From Candidatus Agrococcus pullicola (GTDB lineage Bacteria > Actinomycetota > Actinomycetes > Actinomycetales > Microbacteriaceae), in NCBI GenBank assembly GCA_019115685.1, contig DXDC01000108.1:1-5992 (forward strand): a stretch of 5,992 nucleotides of DNA. Reading direction: 5' to 3'. The notes under the pieces are model-generated. The model did no database searches. It was not told the DNA's origin and was given only the letters and a program-made list of their open reading frames with translations. A program made the position numbers and the translations under genes. This document shows, piece after piece, positions 5,611 to 5,992 of the stretch (its first letter is position 1; the number at the start of each line of letters is the position of its first letter).

Positions 5611-5992
5611 GGCGACGGCCACAACGGTTCGCCGCCCGTCAGCCTCGCACCACATGAGCAGTACGATGCCCCGAACACGACCGAACACGCCTCGTCATGA
5701 AACACCCGCCCCGACGTGGGAACAGTGTCCACACCGAACGCGCCGCCCGCGTCCTTCGAGCACAGATCCTGCAGCACCTCGATCTCCGAAGGCCACAGGT
5801 TGAACCCGGTGCGCTGCCGCGTATCGGTCGACAACTGGAACGGCCCCGCAGACGCCTGCGCGACCGCACCCGACCCGGCCTCAGCCCAACGCTGCACCGC
5901 GCCGACCAGGATCAGTTTCGCCTCAGACCTCGCCCCGGCCTTATCCGACTCGGCCAAACACGGGGCGACCCGCAGCGCACGAGCATTCGCGC
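5607..5992 (-). CDS. Head-tail adaptor protein, C-terminal 127 residues (5' end beyond window)
   Basis: The reading frame is open to the window edge and reads ANARALRVAPCLAESD before an internal TTG at 5957, so the start lies outside. Adaptors sit on the portal ring and begin the neck. Typical features are the helix EAKLILVGAVQRWAEAG (about 23-39 of the visible part), the loop SGAVAQASAGPFQLSTDTRQ (40-59), and LWPSEIEVLQDLC (65-77). The C-terminus carries C77, C102, C111 and C113 (ACSVVFGASYCSCGARL), a possible metal or disulfide cluster also seen in similar actinobacterial phage adaptors. The stop overlaps the next start by four bases (ATGA). Identification is strong from the helix-loop pattern and from leading the neck genes. 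Confidence 0.85.
   Translation of the reverse strand, partial: ANARALRVAPCLAESDKAGARSEAKLILVGAVQRWAEAGSGAVAQASAGPFQLSTDTRQRTGFNLWPSEIEVLQDLCSKDAGGAFGVDTVPTSGRVFHDEACSVVFGASYCSCGARLTGGEPLWPSP

Noticed and set aside
5607..5957. Head-tail adaptor starting at the TTG at 5957
   Set aside because: The frame stays open to the window edge, and the preceding ANARALRVAPC fits the adaptor helix, so the TTG is internal.

Overview
This window looks like the neck-and-tail part of the virion-structure module of a long-tailed (siphovirus-type) phage or prophage, with every gene on the minus strand. The high G+C content, GC-rich codon use, GTG/TTG starts and protein style point to an actinobacterial host such as Mycobacterium, Gordonia or Rhodococcus. 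That host range is inferred from style, not from a database match. The sequence cannot tell a free phage from a prophage.

In the direction of transcription (high to low coordinates) the order is: C-terminal part of a head-tail adaptor (5992-5607); head-tail stopper (5610-5263, ATGA overlap); short HK97-gp10-like neck protein (5261-5010); tail terminator (5002-4607); major tail protein (4548-3976); intrinsic terminator (3930-3901); tail assembly chaperone G (3846-3517) with its -1 frameshift extension GT (3846-3200); a GC-rich hairpin (3180-3152); a 350-residue zinc-finger/HNH endonuclease (3114-2062); and the N-terminal 675 codons of the tape measure protein (2026-1), which runs off the window. 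No stretch longer than 300 bases lacks a gene. I saw no tRNA, CRISPR array, insertion sequence or convincing promoter.

The structural genes work together. Adaptor, stopper and gp10-like protein close the filled head and form the neck. The tail terminator caps the tail tube built from the major tail protein. The tape measure sets tube length, with G and GT acting as its chaperones. The HNH gene is the odd one out: it splits the usual chaperone/tape-measure pair and is probably a free-standing homing-type endonuclease.

The most interesting regulatory signals are the GGGGGAA slip site, the strong terminator after the major tail gene, a repeated AGGCCCGGTCCA motif in the leaders of the major tail and chaperone genes with an inverted copy in the terminator, and a hairpin that hides the likely ribosome binding site of the tape measure gene. 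No wholly new system is evident; the novelty is in the HNH gene architecture and these RNA-level signals.
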